From Corynebacterium sp. HMSC27B11 (GTDB taxonomy: Bacteria > Actinomycetota > Actinomycetes > Mycobacteriales > Mycobacteriaceae), in NCBI RefSeq assembly GCF_001815985.1, contig NZ_KV823550.1:1-64000 (forward strand): DNA of 64,000 nt, given 5' to 3'. The position numbers and the translations under genes are program-made. The notes below the pieces were generated by a model. That model had not been told where the DNA came from. It was given only the letters and a program-made list of their open reading frames with translations, and made no database searches. Every line of letters starts with the position of its first letter. Position 1 is the stretch's first letter. Below are positions 7,553 through 16,430 of the stretch, in pieces.

Positions 7553-9415
7553 TTACACGCTGCGCACTGGGAAACGCACCGAGAGCCCCGATTGGGCCTT
7601 CTTGATGATCTGGAAGGCATCCCGCAGGTGCTCCCGTTCCATCTTCTTCAGCTCCCCCGGGTCGACCCGGTAGTCCGGCACCTCCCCTGCCGCGTCCTGA
7701 TTCACCTGGTGGTGAAGGCTGATGGAAGACAGAAAATCGAAGGCATCGGTGAGGTCTGCCGCGGCCGATCGGCTCAGCGAATCCCCCGCCGCCGCGGCCA
7801 GCCGGGACCGAGTGGAGAGCTCGTGGCTGCCGCTCAGAATCGCGTGCAGGCGCGCGATCTGCACGACGGCGGCCAACCCGCCCTTCTTGATGTCCAGGGT
7901 GTGCGCGTGCTCGCCGCGTCGCCCCAGGATCAGGCCACGAAAGACCCCGAGCGGGGGTTCCCGGCGTACCGCGAGCGCGGCGAGGTGCGCGTGCAGCCGG
8001 GGTGCCTGGTTGGCCGCAGCGGTTGCATAGGCGTGGATCTCATCGACCATCTCCTCCCCGCCGCCGACGGCCCGCATGTCGAAGAAGGTCTGCGCGTGCA
8101 ACAGGGCATCGGGTTCGGGGGCGGTGATCCAGTGGTGGAAGGTCGCCCGCCATTGGCTGACCGTCATCCGCCACTGCGGGTTGGAGGCCATCATGTCGCC
8201 GGGGCACAGCGGCTGCCCGGCGGTGGCCAGACCCTGGCAGACCATCTCGCCAAGGCGCCGGAAGTACTCGCCGTGCTTCTCGGGCTCGTATTCATCGGAG
8301 ATGACCAGGGCGTTGTCCTGGTCGCTGGCGGTGCCCATCTCGCGGCGCCCCTGCGAGCCCAGCACGGCGAAGGCGAAGGGCACAGGGGCTGGGCCCAGCT
8401 CCTCCTCAGCGAGCGTGAGAAGCCGCCTGGTCAGCGCGTCGGTGGCCACGGTGAGCAGCCGCTGGGCCTCCTCAGAACTGGCCCCGCGCTCCAAGAAGCG
8501 GATGGCCACGGATTTGGCGGAGCGATAGGTCTCGGCCAGCTCCTCTGGGGTGCTCTGGCGTGCGAGCTGGCCGGAAAGATAAAGCGGGTCTGACTGCATG
8601 AGGCGCATGATGTCGGCCGCGGCGATGATGCCCGCAACCTTGCCGTCGTCGACGACCGGGATGTGGTGGATCCCGCGCTCCGCCATGAGCAGCATGGCCT
8701 CGAAGACGAGCGCGTCCGACCCCAGGGAAGTGGGGTTAGCGGTCATGGCCTCGGAAACCGGCGAGTCACCGCGGATGTCCGCGGCGACGGAGCGGCGCAT
8801 GTCGCGGTCGGTGATGATGCCGCGCAGCTCGCGGTCGTCGATGACCAGCAGCGAGCTGACGTTGTGCTCCCCCATGCTGATCGCGGCGTCCCGCAGCGTG
8901 GTCTGTGAGCTTGTGGCGGCGGGGTCGGTGATGGCAAATGCCCCCAGCGGGGTGCGCAGCACCTCGGAGCTGGTGTTGCTGCGGGTCTGTTCCGCGGCGA
9001 GCCGGATGCGCTCGGAGAGGCTGGAAAAGTAGCGCAAAAAGTCGGCGAATTCTTCTGCGAGCGGGGCGAAGGTCTCCCGCGAGATGTAGATGATGAGGCT
9101 ATCCTCCACGGCCTCCATCTGATAGTGGGATTCGGGCTCGGCAACGAGCGTGGAGTAGCCGAAGGTCTGGCCGATATCCCGGCGGTCCAGGAGGATGCCG
9201 TCCTCATCGATGACGTCCACGGCCCCGGAGCGGATCACGCCGAGCTCGTCGTTGACCTCCCCGTGGCGGATGAGGACCTCGCCTTTGCGGGCGTAGCCGA
9301 TCTGGGTTCCCGCGGCGAGGGCGTTCAGTGCGGGTTCGGGAAGCCGGGAGAAGGGCTCGTGGGCGGCGAGGAAGCTGCGGATCTCCTCGACTTCGACGCT
9401 GACTGGCGCATTCAT
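7553..9415 (-). CDS. cNMP-binding/CBS/DUF294 putative nucleotidyltransferase
   Basis: A 620-residue multidomain signalling protein. Order: a cyclic-nucleotide-binding-like domain (residues ~10-135), two CBS motifs (~165-280) that usually bind adenine nucleotides, a DUF294 nucleotidyltransferase domain with the GSQGRREMGTASDQDNA motif (GS and D-x-D metal site), then the DUF294 C-terminal substrate-binding-like helices. The GlnD-like architecture suggests ligand-controlled nucleotidylation of an unknown partner. The same gene sits between leuB and the FAH gene in C. glutamicum as I recall. Co-transcribed with the downstream exonuclease. The ligand and target cannot be read from sequence. Confidence 0.87.
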   Translation of the reverse strand: MNAPVSVEVEEIRSFLAAHEPFSRLPEPALNALAAGTQIGYARKGEVLIRHGEVNDELGVIRSGAVDVIDEDGILLDRRDIGQTFGYSTLVAEPESHYQMEAVEDSLIIYISRETFAPLAEEFADFLRYFSSLSERIRLAAEQTRSNTSSEVLRTPLGAFAITDPAATSSQTTLRDAAISMGEHNVSSLLVIDDRELRGIITDRDMRRSVAADIRGDSPVSEAMTANPTSLGSDALVFEAMLLMAERGIHHIPVVDDGKVAGIIAAADIMRLMQSDPLYLSGQLARQSTPEELAETYRSAKSVAIRFLERGASSEEAQRLLTVATDALTRRLLTLAEEELGPAPVPFAFAVLGSQGRREMGTASDQDNALVISDEYEPEKHGEYFRRLGEMVCQGLATAGQPLCPGDMMASNPQWRMTVSQWRATFHHWITAPEPDALLHAQTFFDMRAVGGGEEMVDEIHAYATAAANQAPRLHAHLAALAVRREPPLGVFRGLILGRRGEHAHTLDIKKGGLAAVVQIARLHAILSGSHELSTRSRLAAAAGDSLSRSAAADLTDAFDFLSSISLHHQVNQDAAGEVPDYRVDPGELKKMEREHLRDAFQIIKKAQSGLSVRFPVRSV

Positions 9416-9498
9416 GGCCTCAACCTACCCATTCGGACCTAGGTTTGGGTGCCAAACCACCGAAGTGCTTCTCGCTGACGTGCGCGAGGCAGCACAAA

Positions 9499-9525
9499 GC
9501 CCGGGCCACGATATGAGACCCGGGC
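9499..9525 (-). terminator. Probable terminator downstream of leuB
   Basis: A 7-bp GC stem (9499-9505 with 9519-9525, loop 13 nt) is followed by TTTGTG on the minus strand, just past the leuB stop codon at 9551. The U-tract is short, so strength is uncertain. Confidence 0.5.
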
Positions 9526-9550
9526 AGGTGTCGCTGAAGCGAGCGTAGGG

Positions 9551-10570
9551 CTAAGCCTGGACCGCTGCGGCGATGCGGTCGCCGACTTCGGCGGTGCGGA
9601 TCGGGGAACCATCCCGGCCAGCAGCCTCGTCCAGCACGGCCTTCTCGATCTTCTCGGCGTTGGCCTCATCACCCAGGTGGCGCAGCATCAGGGCCACGGA
9701 GAGGATCGCGGCGCACGGGTCGGCGATCCCCTGCCCGGCGATGTCCGGGGCCGAGCCGTGCACCGGCTCGAACATGGAGGGGTTCTTGTGGGTCGGGTCG
9801 ATATTGCCCGAGGCGGCCAGGCCGATGCCGCCGGTGACCGCACCCGCCAGGTCGGTCAGGATGTCGCCGAAGAGGTTATCGGTGACGATGACGTCGTAGC
9901 GGGATGGGTCGGTGACCATGTAGATGGTCGCGGCGTCGATGTGGTTGTAGTCCACCTCGACGTCCGGGAATTCCTCACCAATGGTCTCGATGGCGCGCTG
10001 CCACAGGCCACCGGCATTGACGAGGACGTTGGTCTTGTGGACCCAGGTCAGCTTCTTGCGGCGCTCCTGGGCGCGGCGGAAGGCGTCGCGGACGACGCGC
10101 TCGACGCCGAACCAGGTGTTCTGGCTGACCTCGCTGGCAACCTCGTGGTCGGTGCCCTCGCGCAGGGTGCCGCCGTTTCCGCAGTAGAGGCCCTCGGTGC
10201 CCTCGCGGACGACCACGAAGTCGATCTCGCCGGGGTTCTTCAGCGGGGAGCTCGCCCCCGGGTAGAGCTTGGAGGGGCGCAGGTTTACCGCGTGGTCGAG
10301 CTTGAAGCGCAGCGGCAGCAGCAGGCCACGCTCCAGTACGCCGGCCGGGACGGTGCGTGGGTCGCCGATCGCGCCCAGCAGGATCGCGTCGTGCTGCTTG
10401 AGGCTCTCCAGGTCGGCGTCGGTCAGCGTCTCGCCATTGCGCAGGTAGCGCCGGGCGCCGAGGTCGTATTCCGTGGTCTCGACGTCATCACGCACCGCCT
10501 TGAGAACCTTCAAGGCCTCTGCGGTGACCTCAACGCCAATGCCGTCACCATCAATAACCGCGAGTTTCAT
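9551..10570 (-). CDS. leuB: 3-isopropylmalate dehydrogenase
   Basis: A 339-residue enzyme that oxidises and decarboxylates 3-isopropylmalate to 2-oxoisocaproate with NAD+, third step of leucine synthesis. Family features: N-terminal [12 protein letters not shown], substrate-binding arginines in the [15 protein letters not shown] region, catalytic Lys in HKTNVL, and metal-binding Asp in the [12 protein letters not shown] and GSAPDIAG segments. Monocistronic. The upstream region carries an LtbR-like operator (10587-10598) and a second inverted repeat over the -10, so leucine-dependent repression is likely. Confidence 0.96.
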   Translation of the reverse strand: MKLAVIDGDGIGVEVTAEALKVLKAVRDDVETTEYDLGARRYLRNGETLTDADLESLKQHDAILLGAIGDPRTVPAGVLERGLLLPLRFKLDHAVNLRPSKLYPGASSPLKNPGEIDFVVVREGTEGLYCGNGGTLREGTDHEVASEVSQNTWFGVERVVRDAFRRAQERRKKLTWVHKTNVLVNAGGLWQRAIETIGEEFPDVEVDYNHIDAATIYMVTDPSRYDVIVTDNLFGDILTDLAGAVTGGIGLAASGNIDPTHKNPSMFEPVHGSAPDIAGQGIADPCAAILSVALMLRHLGDEANAEKIEKAVLDEAAGRDGSPIRTAEVGDRIAAAVQA

Positions 10571-10586
10571 AGAATGAACCCCTTCA

Positions 10587-10623
10587 TCTCACTATTTGAA
10601 CACTGTGAGTGTATCACCTCACA
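10587..10623 (-). promoter_or_regulatory. leuB promoter with LtbR-like box and inverted repeat
   Basis: On the minus strand, TACACT (10608-10613) is a plausible -10. Just downstream, CAAATAGTGAGA (10587-10598) matches 11 of 12 positions of the LtbR motif CA(T/C)ATAGTG(A/G)GA that I recall for C. glutamicum leuB, leuCD and trp genes. In addition, TGTGAG and CTCACA form a 20-bp inverted repeat (10604-10623) across the -10. The placement suits repression. Confidence 0.6.
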
Positions 10624-10709
10624 GCTTAGAGCTAAAAGAATCTCTATGGCCGTGGCGAAAATTCGCTCTCACCCCAGGGCACGCGGGGCCACTTTGTTAG
10701 CTTGAAAAC

Positions 10710-11564
10710 ATGAGTGAAGCCCATAGCATCCGCCCCTACCCCGGCAGCTCCGCCGACCGCCCCGACACCGACGAGGTGGCTTCCACCGCCCTGACTATGA
10801 GCGGACTGAGCAAGAGCTTCGGCGACACCCGCGCCGTCGATAATCTCAACCTCCGCATCCCGCGAGGCAGCATGTACGGCGTCGTCGGACCCAACGGTGC
10901 CGGAAAGACCACCGCACTGACCATCGCGACCGGGCTGCTGGAGCCCACCAGTGGCAACGCCTGGATCTGTGGCATCCCGATGTGGGATCACGCCTCCGCC
11001 GAGCAGGTCATGGCAGCGAAGCAGCGCTTCGGGCTGTTGGCGGATGGGCTGCCCATCTTCGACCGGCTCACTGCCCGGGAATACCTCGACTACTTGGGCC
11101 ACCTGCGCGGAATGGACTCGCAGGTCATCGAGCAGCGCACCGAGGAGCTCCTGGAGGCGATGGACCTCACCGGCGCAGAGGGTAGGTACATCGTGGACTT
11201 CTCCGCGGGCATGACTAAGAAGATCCTGCTCGCCGGGGCCATGCTCCACGGCCCAGAAGTACTGATCCTGGACGAGCCATTCGAGGCCGTCGACCCGGTC
11301 TCCGGGCAGGTCATTCGGGACATCCTGCGCCGCTACGTCGCGGCCGGCGGCACCGTCGTCATGAGTTCGCACGTCATGGAGTTGGTCGAAGGCCTGTGCG
11401 ACCACGTGGCCATCATCGCCGACGGTCGGGTGCTGCGCGCCGGCACCATCGACGAGGTCCGTCAGGGCCAACCCCTCAACGAGGTCTTCGTCTCCCTCGT
11501 GGGCGGTCGCAGCCTATCGCAGGGTTCCTTCAGCTGGCTCGGCACTCAGGGAGACGCCCAGTGA
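10710..11564 (+). CDS. ABC transporter ATP-binding protein
   Basis: A 284-residue ABC-2 type ATPase. Walker A GPNGAGKT is near residue 60; the signature is the degenerate FSAGMTKK; Walker B plus catalytic Glu is VLILDEPFEAVD, and the switch His lies in MSSHVMEL. The first ~30 residues are polar and precede the ABC fold. ATG 10710 follows TAGCTT by 6 nt with no SD, so it is probably leaderless. The permease gene overlaps its stop codon by 4 bp. Substrate unknown. Confidence 0.88.
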   Translation: MSEAHSIRPYPGSSADRPDTDEVASTALTMSGLSKSFGDTRAVDNLNLRIPRGSMYGVVGPNGAGKTTALTIATGLLEPTSGNAWICGIPMWDHASAEQVMAAKQRFGLLADGLPIFDRLTAREYLDYLGHLRGMDSQVIEQRTEELLEAMDLTGAEGRYIVDFSAGMTKKILLAGAMLHGPEVLILDEPFEAVDPVSGQVIRDILRRYVAAGGTVVMSSHVMELVEGLCDHVAIIADGRVLRAGTIDEVRQGQPLNEVFVSLVGGRSLSQGSFSWLGTQGDAQ

Positions 11565-13213
11565 GCCTCGCCCCAAGCCAACAACCCGCCCCAGCGCGTG
11601 CCAAAAAGTCACTGACCAAGCACCTGATCCGCCTCCATCTGACAATGTGGCGCCGGAGCTTCAAAAAAGATTGGGTCCTCATTTTCAACGCCATCTTCAT
11701 GGCTGTTTTTGGGATCGCCGGTGCCATCGGGCTCGGCGCGTTCAGCTACGCGATGCTCACGCAAGAACATGAGGTGCGTCTGCTACCGCTGACCATGGCT
11801 GCCGGCGCCCTCGCCTACCTCCTCATTGTGTTCGTGTGGCCCAGCCCGGAAAACCACTTGACCCCGCAGAAGTTTGCCACACTGCCGGTCACTGAGCGCC
11901 AACTATTTCCCGGGCTGACCTGCGCGGCGTTCCTGCAATCCCGCGCCCTACTATCCCTCATCTGCTCGCTGATCATGGCTGGCTTCGGCGTGGCCGGAAT
12001 CCAGGCGAGTGCTGCATCCGGCGCGGGTCTGCTCTCCGCGCTCTGGGTCATTGCCTGCCTCGCGCAGGGCATCGTCGCCGTCCTCCTGGGCGAGGCCCTA
12101 GGCTCGCTCAGCTCGGCGATGGCCAGCCGTGTGTGGTCGGAGCGGCTGGGCTACGCCTTCTCTTTCCTCTTTCTCGTGGCCATCATGGGACTGAATTTCA
12201 CCACCAATGGTGTGCAAAACCTGGATAAGCTGCTGGAATTGGGCACGGTCTTTAGCTGGACGCCGTTTGGCGCAGCGGCAGGTGCCGCAGCCTCTGCCAT
12301 CGCGGGCAACGCCGGCGCGGCTGTGGCCCAGGGCCTCATTGCCGCCGCGACCATTCTTGGCTGCCTGTGGCTCTGGCGCACTGCCCTGCGCTTCGAGCTG
12401 ACCCACCCGATCCGCAGTAGTTCTGATCAGGCCACGAAGCACACCGGTGGGGTCATGCTGCGCTGGGCGTCCGCTGGCCCGCGCGGCGCGGTCTATTCCC
12501 GCACGCTGCGGTATTGGCGCCGCGATGTGCGCTATTCCTATCAGGCCGTGGTGTTTATTCTGATCGGCGCCATGCTTCTCGCTCTCGGCGTGCTCCAGGG
12601 CACCGGGGTGCAGTGGTACGCGCCCTTCATCGTCGCCCAGGGCGTGCTGATGGTCAATGGCAATGACTTCGGCCTGGATGGTCCCTCCAACTGGGTGAAC
12701 ATGGTCTCAGGGGTACGTCCGAAGGATCTCATCGCTGGCCGCCTGTTGGCCTCGCTGACGGCCATCGGCCCCATTTTCCTCCTCATCGTGATCGGGCTTG
12801 GGGCCATCGAAAACTTCCGCCCCCTCTGGGCGGGTATCAGCCTGCTCGCCGTGTGTTCCCTGGTGCAGTCTCTGGGGCTCAGTCCCGCTTTCGCATTGCG
12901 CTTCCCCTTCCCCAGCGCCGCACCGGGCACGAGCCCGATGAAGAACCGCTCCGGAACGTCCAGCAACGCGTTCATTCTTTCCATCGTCGGCCTGTTGGGG
13001 CTGTTCCTGCCGCTCATTCCTGGAACAGCGCTGCTGGTCATCGACCTCCACGACGCCGATTCCTGGGCAGATGCATCCCGGCTTAGTGCCATTGGCATCG
13101 GGGTGCAGGTGCTGATCAGCGGAGCTATCGGGCTTTTCGGCTACCGCTGGGCGGTGAAGAACACCTCCCAGCGTTGGCCCAAGGCCTTCGCGAAGGTCCG
13201 AAACTGGGTTTAG
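11561..13213 (+). CDS. ABC-2 type transporter permease, multi-spanning
   Basis: A 550-residue integral membrane protein with about a dozen hydrophobic segments from residue ~45 on (for example the IFMAVFGIAGAIGLGAF region and the C-terminal ISGAIGLFGYRWAV). It is the likely membrane partner of the preceding ATPase. Start: GTG 11561 overlaps the ATPase stop as GTGA and has GGGAG upstream, indicating translational coupling. No transported substrate is suggested by the neighbours. It ends 200 nt before the convergent serA gene, with a shared terminator between. Confidence 0.8.
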   Translation: MSLAPSQQPAPARAKKSLTKHLIRLHLTMWRRSFKKDWVLIFNAIFMAVFGIAGAIGLGAFSYAMLTQEHEVRLLPLTMAAGALAYLLIVFVWPSPENHLTPQKFATLPVTERQLFPGLTCAAFLQSRALLSLICSLIMAGFGVAGIQASAASGAGLLSALWVIACLAQGIVAVLLGEALGSLSSAMASRVWSERLGYAFSFLFLVAIMGLNFTTNGVQNLDKLLELGTVFSWTPFGAAAGAAASAIAGNAGAAVAQGLIAAATILGCLWLWRTALRFELTHPIRSSSDQATKHTGGVMLRWASAGPRGAVYSRTLRYWRRDVRYSYQAVVFILIGAMLLALGVLQGTGVQWYAPFIVAQGVLMVNGNDFGLDGPSNWVNMVSGVRPKDLIAGRLLASLTAIGPIFLLIVIGLGAIENFRPLWAGISLLAVCSLVQSLGLSPAFALRFPFPSAAPGTSPMKNRSGTSSNAFILSIVGLLGLFLPLIPGTALLVIDLHDADSWADASRLSAIGIGVQVLISGAIGLFGYRWAVKNTSQRWPKAFAKVRNWV

Positions 13214-13300
13214 CCTTGGCTTTCCTGGTTCATTCGCCCGCAGCGTCGTGTCCGGCGCCCAGCCGATTAAGCCTGCAGGCCCCGCCCAACACATGGCAAA

Positions 13301-13340
13301 CCGCCCCCGGCGCAGAACATTAATCCTGCGCCGGGGGCGG
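13301..13340. terminator. Bidirectional terminator between ABC permease and serA
   Basis: A perfect 15-bp GC-rich stem (13301-13315 with 13326-13340, 10-nt loop) lies between convergent genes. It is followed by TTG on the plus strand and TTTG on the minus strand. The hairpin is very stable but both U-tracts are short. Confidence 0.75.
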
Positions 13341-13408
13341 TTGCTGAAGAGAGCCTTGGCTCCGTTCGCTGCCCGCCGGTTGGCGGGAGGCGATGTGAGG
13401 AGTGCCTC

Positions 13409-15001
13409 TTAGAAGGCGACCTGGAAGGCGTTCTCGGCGGAGAGCTCCGTGTTAACAGCCTCCAGCTCATCCTCGGTCAGCACACGATCGATGCGCAGCA
13501 CGAGGGTTGCGGTGCCGTCCTCGGTATTCGGGGACAGAGCCGCCGCAGCGATATTCACGCCCTGCTGGCCCAGCAGGGTGCCGATGCGGCCCAGCGCACC
13601 GGTCTGGTCCGCGTAGACCAGGAAGAGGTTGGTGCCCTCGGCACGCAGGTCCAGGCCGCGGTCGTTGATGCGGACGATCTTGTCGACGCGCTCCAGGCCG
13701 GTCAGCGCACCAACGACGGTGGCCGAGGAGCCGTCAGCGGCGACGACCTTGACCTCCAGCACGCTGCGGTGGGTGACGGACTCGTCCTGGGAGTTCACCT
13801 CGAGAGCCACGCCGCGCTGCTCAGCGATGGACGGGGCGTTAACGAAGGTGACCTGCTCGTCCAGCACGCCGGAGAAGGTGCCGCGCAGGGCAGCCAGGCC
13901 AAGTGCGTCGATGGACTCGCTGGAGAGCTCGCCGCGGGCGGTGACGACCACGGAGGCCGGAGCACCGTCCAGGAGCTTGGCGGCAACCGCGCCCAGCTTC
14001 GTGGCCAGGTTCAGCCACAGGGCGACCTCCTCGGAGACCTTGCCACCGGAGACGTTGACCGCATCCGGGACGAAGTCGCCAGCCAGGGCCTTGAGGACGG
14101 AGGCAGCGACGTCGGTGCCAGCGCGGTCCTGCGCCTCAACGGTGGATGCACCCAGGTGCGGGGTGACGACGACCTCGTCGAGCTCAAACAGCGGGGAATC
14201 CGTGCACGGCTCGGAGGCGTAGACGTCGAAGCCCGCGCCACGGATGTGGCCGGACTTGATGGCATCGGCGAGGGCCTGCTCGTCGACGAGGCCGCCGCGG
14301 GCAGCGTTGATGATGATCTGACCCTTCTTGGACTTCGCCAGGAGGTCAGCGTCGAACATGCCGCTGGTCTCCGGGGTCTTCGGCAGGTGGATCGTCACGA
14401 AGTCCGAGCGGCCCATGAGCTCCTCGAGCTCAACGAGCTCCACGCCGAGCTGCGCGGCGCGGGCCGGGTTGGCGTAGGGGTCGTAGGCGATGATCTCAGT
14501 CTCGAAAGCGGCGAGGCGCTGAGCGAACAGCTGACCGATGTGGCCGAAGCCCACGATGCCGACGGTCTTGCCGAGGATCTCCACGCCCTTGAAGGAAGAG
14601 CGCTTCCACTCGCCGTCGCGGAGGGTCTTATCGGCTGCCGGGATCTGGCGGGCGGTAGACAGCAGCAGGCTGATGGCGTGCTCGCAGGCGGAGTGGATGT
14701 TCGAGGTCGGCGCGTTGGCGACCATGACGCCGCGCTCGGTCGCGGTCTCGATGTCCACGTTGTCGAGCCCGACGCCGGCGCGACCGACGATCTTCAGATT
14801 CTTGGCGGCCTCGAGCACTTCCTTATCCACCGTGGTGGCGGAGCGCACGAGCAGGGCGTCGGCATCGACGACGGCGTCAAGGAGTTCTGGCCGGTTCGGG
14901 CCATCCACCCAACGGACGTCGACGGAATCGCCGAGTGCATCGACGGTGGACTGAGAGAGCTTATCTGCGATTAGTACAACCGGGCGGTTGGTGGTGCTCA
15001 A
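13409..15001 (-). CDS. serA: D-3-phosphoglycerate dehydrogenase
   Basis: A 530-residue long-form enzyme that oxidises 3-phosphoglycerate to 3-phosphohydroxypyruvate, the committed step of serine synthesis. Domains: substrate and NAD-binding halves with GFGHIGQ near residue ~150, Arg/Glu/His catalytic elements (NAARGGL, EPCTDSPL, TPHLGAST), an intervening ASB domain (~320-455) and a C-terminal ACT domain (~458-530) that in this family senses serine. Start is TTG at 15001, with AGGAG 8 nt upstream and the expected N-terminus MSTTNRPVVLIAD. The leader contains two mutually exclusive hairpins. Confidence 0.95.
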   Translation of the reverse strand: MSTTNRPVVLIADKLSQSTVDALGDSVDVRWVDGPNRPELLDAVVDADALLVRSATTVDKEVLEAAKNLKIVGRAGVGLDNVDIETATERGVMVANAPTSNIHSACEHAISLLLSTARQIPAADKTLRDGEWKRSSFKGVEILGKTVGIVGFGHIGQLFAQRLAAFETEIIAYDPYANPARAAQLGVELVELEELMGRSDFVTIHLPKTPETSGMFDADLLAKSKKGQIIINAARGGLVDEQALADAIKSGHIRGAGFDVYASEPCTDSPLFELDEVVVTPHLGASTVEAQDRAGTDVAASVLKALAGDFVPDAVNVSGGKVSEEVALWLNLATKLGAVAAKLLDGAPASVVVTARGELSSESIDALGLAALRGTFSGVLDEQVTFVNAPSIAEQRGVALEVNSQDESVTHRSVLEVKVVAADGSSATVVGALTGLERVDKIVRINDRGLDLRAEGTNLFLVYADQTGALGRIGTLLGQQGVNIAAAALSPNTEDGTATLVLRIDRVLTEDELEAVNTELSAENAFQVAF

Positions 15002-15014
15002 GGGAATTCTCCTG

Positions 15015-15105
15015 AAAAATTTTCACTTCCCCAGCGGGTGAAACGACCGCGTCACCCGAGGGGGCCCACGCCTGACCGTGTATGGCGCATGACCCCACAA
15101 TCATA
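15015..15105 (-). promoter_or_regulatory. serA promoter and leader with alternative hairpins
   Basis: On the minus strand, TATGAT (15100-15105) is a good -10, giving a leader of about 90 nt. The leader has CGGGTGA (15058-15052 region) able to pair with TCACCCG (15041-15035), and TTTCAC (15043-15038) able to pair with GTGAAA (15026-15021), which is followed by ATTTTT. The two pairings share bases and exclude each other, and the second resembles an intrinsic terminator ending just before the SD. No ligand is known. Confidence 0.5.
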
Positions 15106-15662
15106 TCCCTTGGCGGTGGCGTGTGTGTCGTAGGCCACCCTTAAAATCCCCCCGCTGGGCGGTGGTTTTGCATCTATTGGGAACCCCACCCCCGGCAGTG
15201 CCTTCACCGGCGAGCCCGAATCCTGGATTCGCCCAGATCATCTGCCCCTCACCCAGTAGGCACGAGCTCCAGTAACCAGCCCAACCATGTCGCGGCTGTT
15301 CACTCTCGCCCACTCACGTCGACCTCACTGCACCCCCTTGCAGCGGCGACCAACGTGAGTTGATCTGAGCCCCACCCCTGGTCCGCAACCCCGCGGACAC
15401 CCAGGAATCGGGCTTGCCGGAAAGGTCGCCAGCCGAGCCCCGCCGCAGCGGTGCATCATGCTGACAAACCTAACCTAGGAAATTTGGGGAGCATTCGTTT
15501 TACCTTTTGCGTAATTGGGAGAAACTTTTCCCCACACCACCCCCTGTGTGTTCTATAGATTCTCCCGCTGCCAGCATCTTTAAGAATTCTTTAGCACCCC
15601 CGTTAGCTCTTCCTCAGCGGGCAAGTGGCGAGTACCTTCCGCTCTGCGAAGAATGATGCCCC
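15106..15662. other. Non-coding gap rich in inverted repeats
   Basis: No credible gene in about 560 bp; a 70-codon minus-strand frame (15101-15313) has no family resemblance or start signal. Structure seen: a perfect 7-1-7 palindrome at 15217-15231; an 8-bp inverted repeat 15312-15319/15353-15360 enclosing a CTGC/GCAG hairpin; a hairpin 15377-15405 with core GTCCGC/GCGGAC; a TATAGAT -10-like element near 15554; and AAGAATTCTT near 15583. The last two may serve the PAP2 operon. Confidence 0.5.
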
Positions 15663-16430
15663 GTGAATGCCTCCACCCCTACCCCGCACTCTGATCCGCA
15701 GCCACCGCCCCGCCAGCTCTGTCACCCGCCGCGCCTCGGCCCGGTCTCGGCGCTGGCCGCTGCGGGCATGGTTCTCGTCGCCGTGATGGGGTGGTTCCTG
15801 CAGGACTCCACCTTCGACCTGGCCGCGACGCAGGCGGCGAATCGTGACTTCACGGGCGCGACACGCCAATTTTTCGACGCGATCTATGCAGCTCTCCTCG
15901 GCCGCAACCTACCGCTGGTGCTGCTGGCCGGCCTGGTGGTAATCGGTCTAATATCTCGCCGGTTATTGCGGCCCCTGATCAGTGTGTTGACGATCGCCAG
16001 CACCTGGGCGCTGGTCTTCATCCCGAAGGCTCTGGTCGGCAGGCCCCGGCCCGACTGGGATTTTTTAACGCACCCGCCACAGGGCCTGCCCAGCGATATG
16101 AGCTTTCCCAGCGGGCACACGACGTTCATCGCCGTCACGGTTGCCGTCTGCCTCATCGCGACGTATCGCGGTCTCGACTCGAGCCTGCCCCGTTCGACGG
16201 TGGGATGGAAGGGAATCGGCCTGGTCGCCGTGGTCGGCTGCGCTGCCATCGCACTCATCGTGACCACCGTGATGGCCCGTGGCGTCCACTTCCCCAGCGA
16301 CGCAGCCGGGGCCATTATTTTCTCCTTCAGCCTGGCACCGTTGGTGTGGACGCTATGGGAAAAACTGGCATTCCACCTCCTTCCTCGTGGCTGCTCGGCT
16401 CCCCGCGGCCACCAGAGCCCTGTGGCATGA
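15663..16430 (+). CDS. PAP2-family membrane phosphatase
   Basis: A 255-residue integral membrane phosphatase of the phosphatidic acid phosphatase type 2 superfamily. The three active-site motifs are present: K-x6-RP in KALVGRPRP, PSGH in FPSGHTTF, and the R-x5-H-x3-D form in ARGVHFPSD. Five to six hydrophobic segments surround them. Members dephosphorylate lipid phosphates or undecaprenyl pyrophosphate on the outer membrane face; substrate here is open. Its stop codon overlaps the start of the first DUF5129 gene (ATGA), so the two are translationally coupled and probably act in the same envelope process. Confidence 0.88.
   Translation: MNASTPTPHSDPQPPPRQLCHPPRLGPVSALAAAGMVLVAVMGWFLQDSTFDLAATQAANRDFTGATRQFFDAIYAALLGRNLPLVLLAGLVVIGLISRRLLRPLISVLTIASTWALVFIPKALVGRPRPDWDFLTHPPQGLPSDMSFPSGHTTFIAVTVAVCLIATYRGLDSSLPRSTVGWKGIGLVAVVGCAAIALIVTTVMARGVHFPSDAAGAIIFSFSLAPLVWTLWEKLAFHLLPRGCSAPRGHQSPVA

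Noticed and set aside
15101..15313. A 70-codon minus-strand frame in the long gap
   Set aside because: It overlaps the serA promoter region, has no SD or leaderless element, and no family resemblance.
15462..15482. CCTAACCTAG resembling a DtxR/IdeR half-site
   Set aside because: Only the right half matches; the left half agrees at about 2 of 9 positions, so it is not a credible iron-regulator site.
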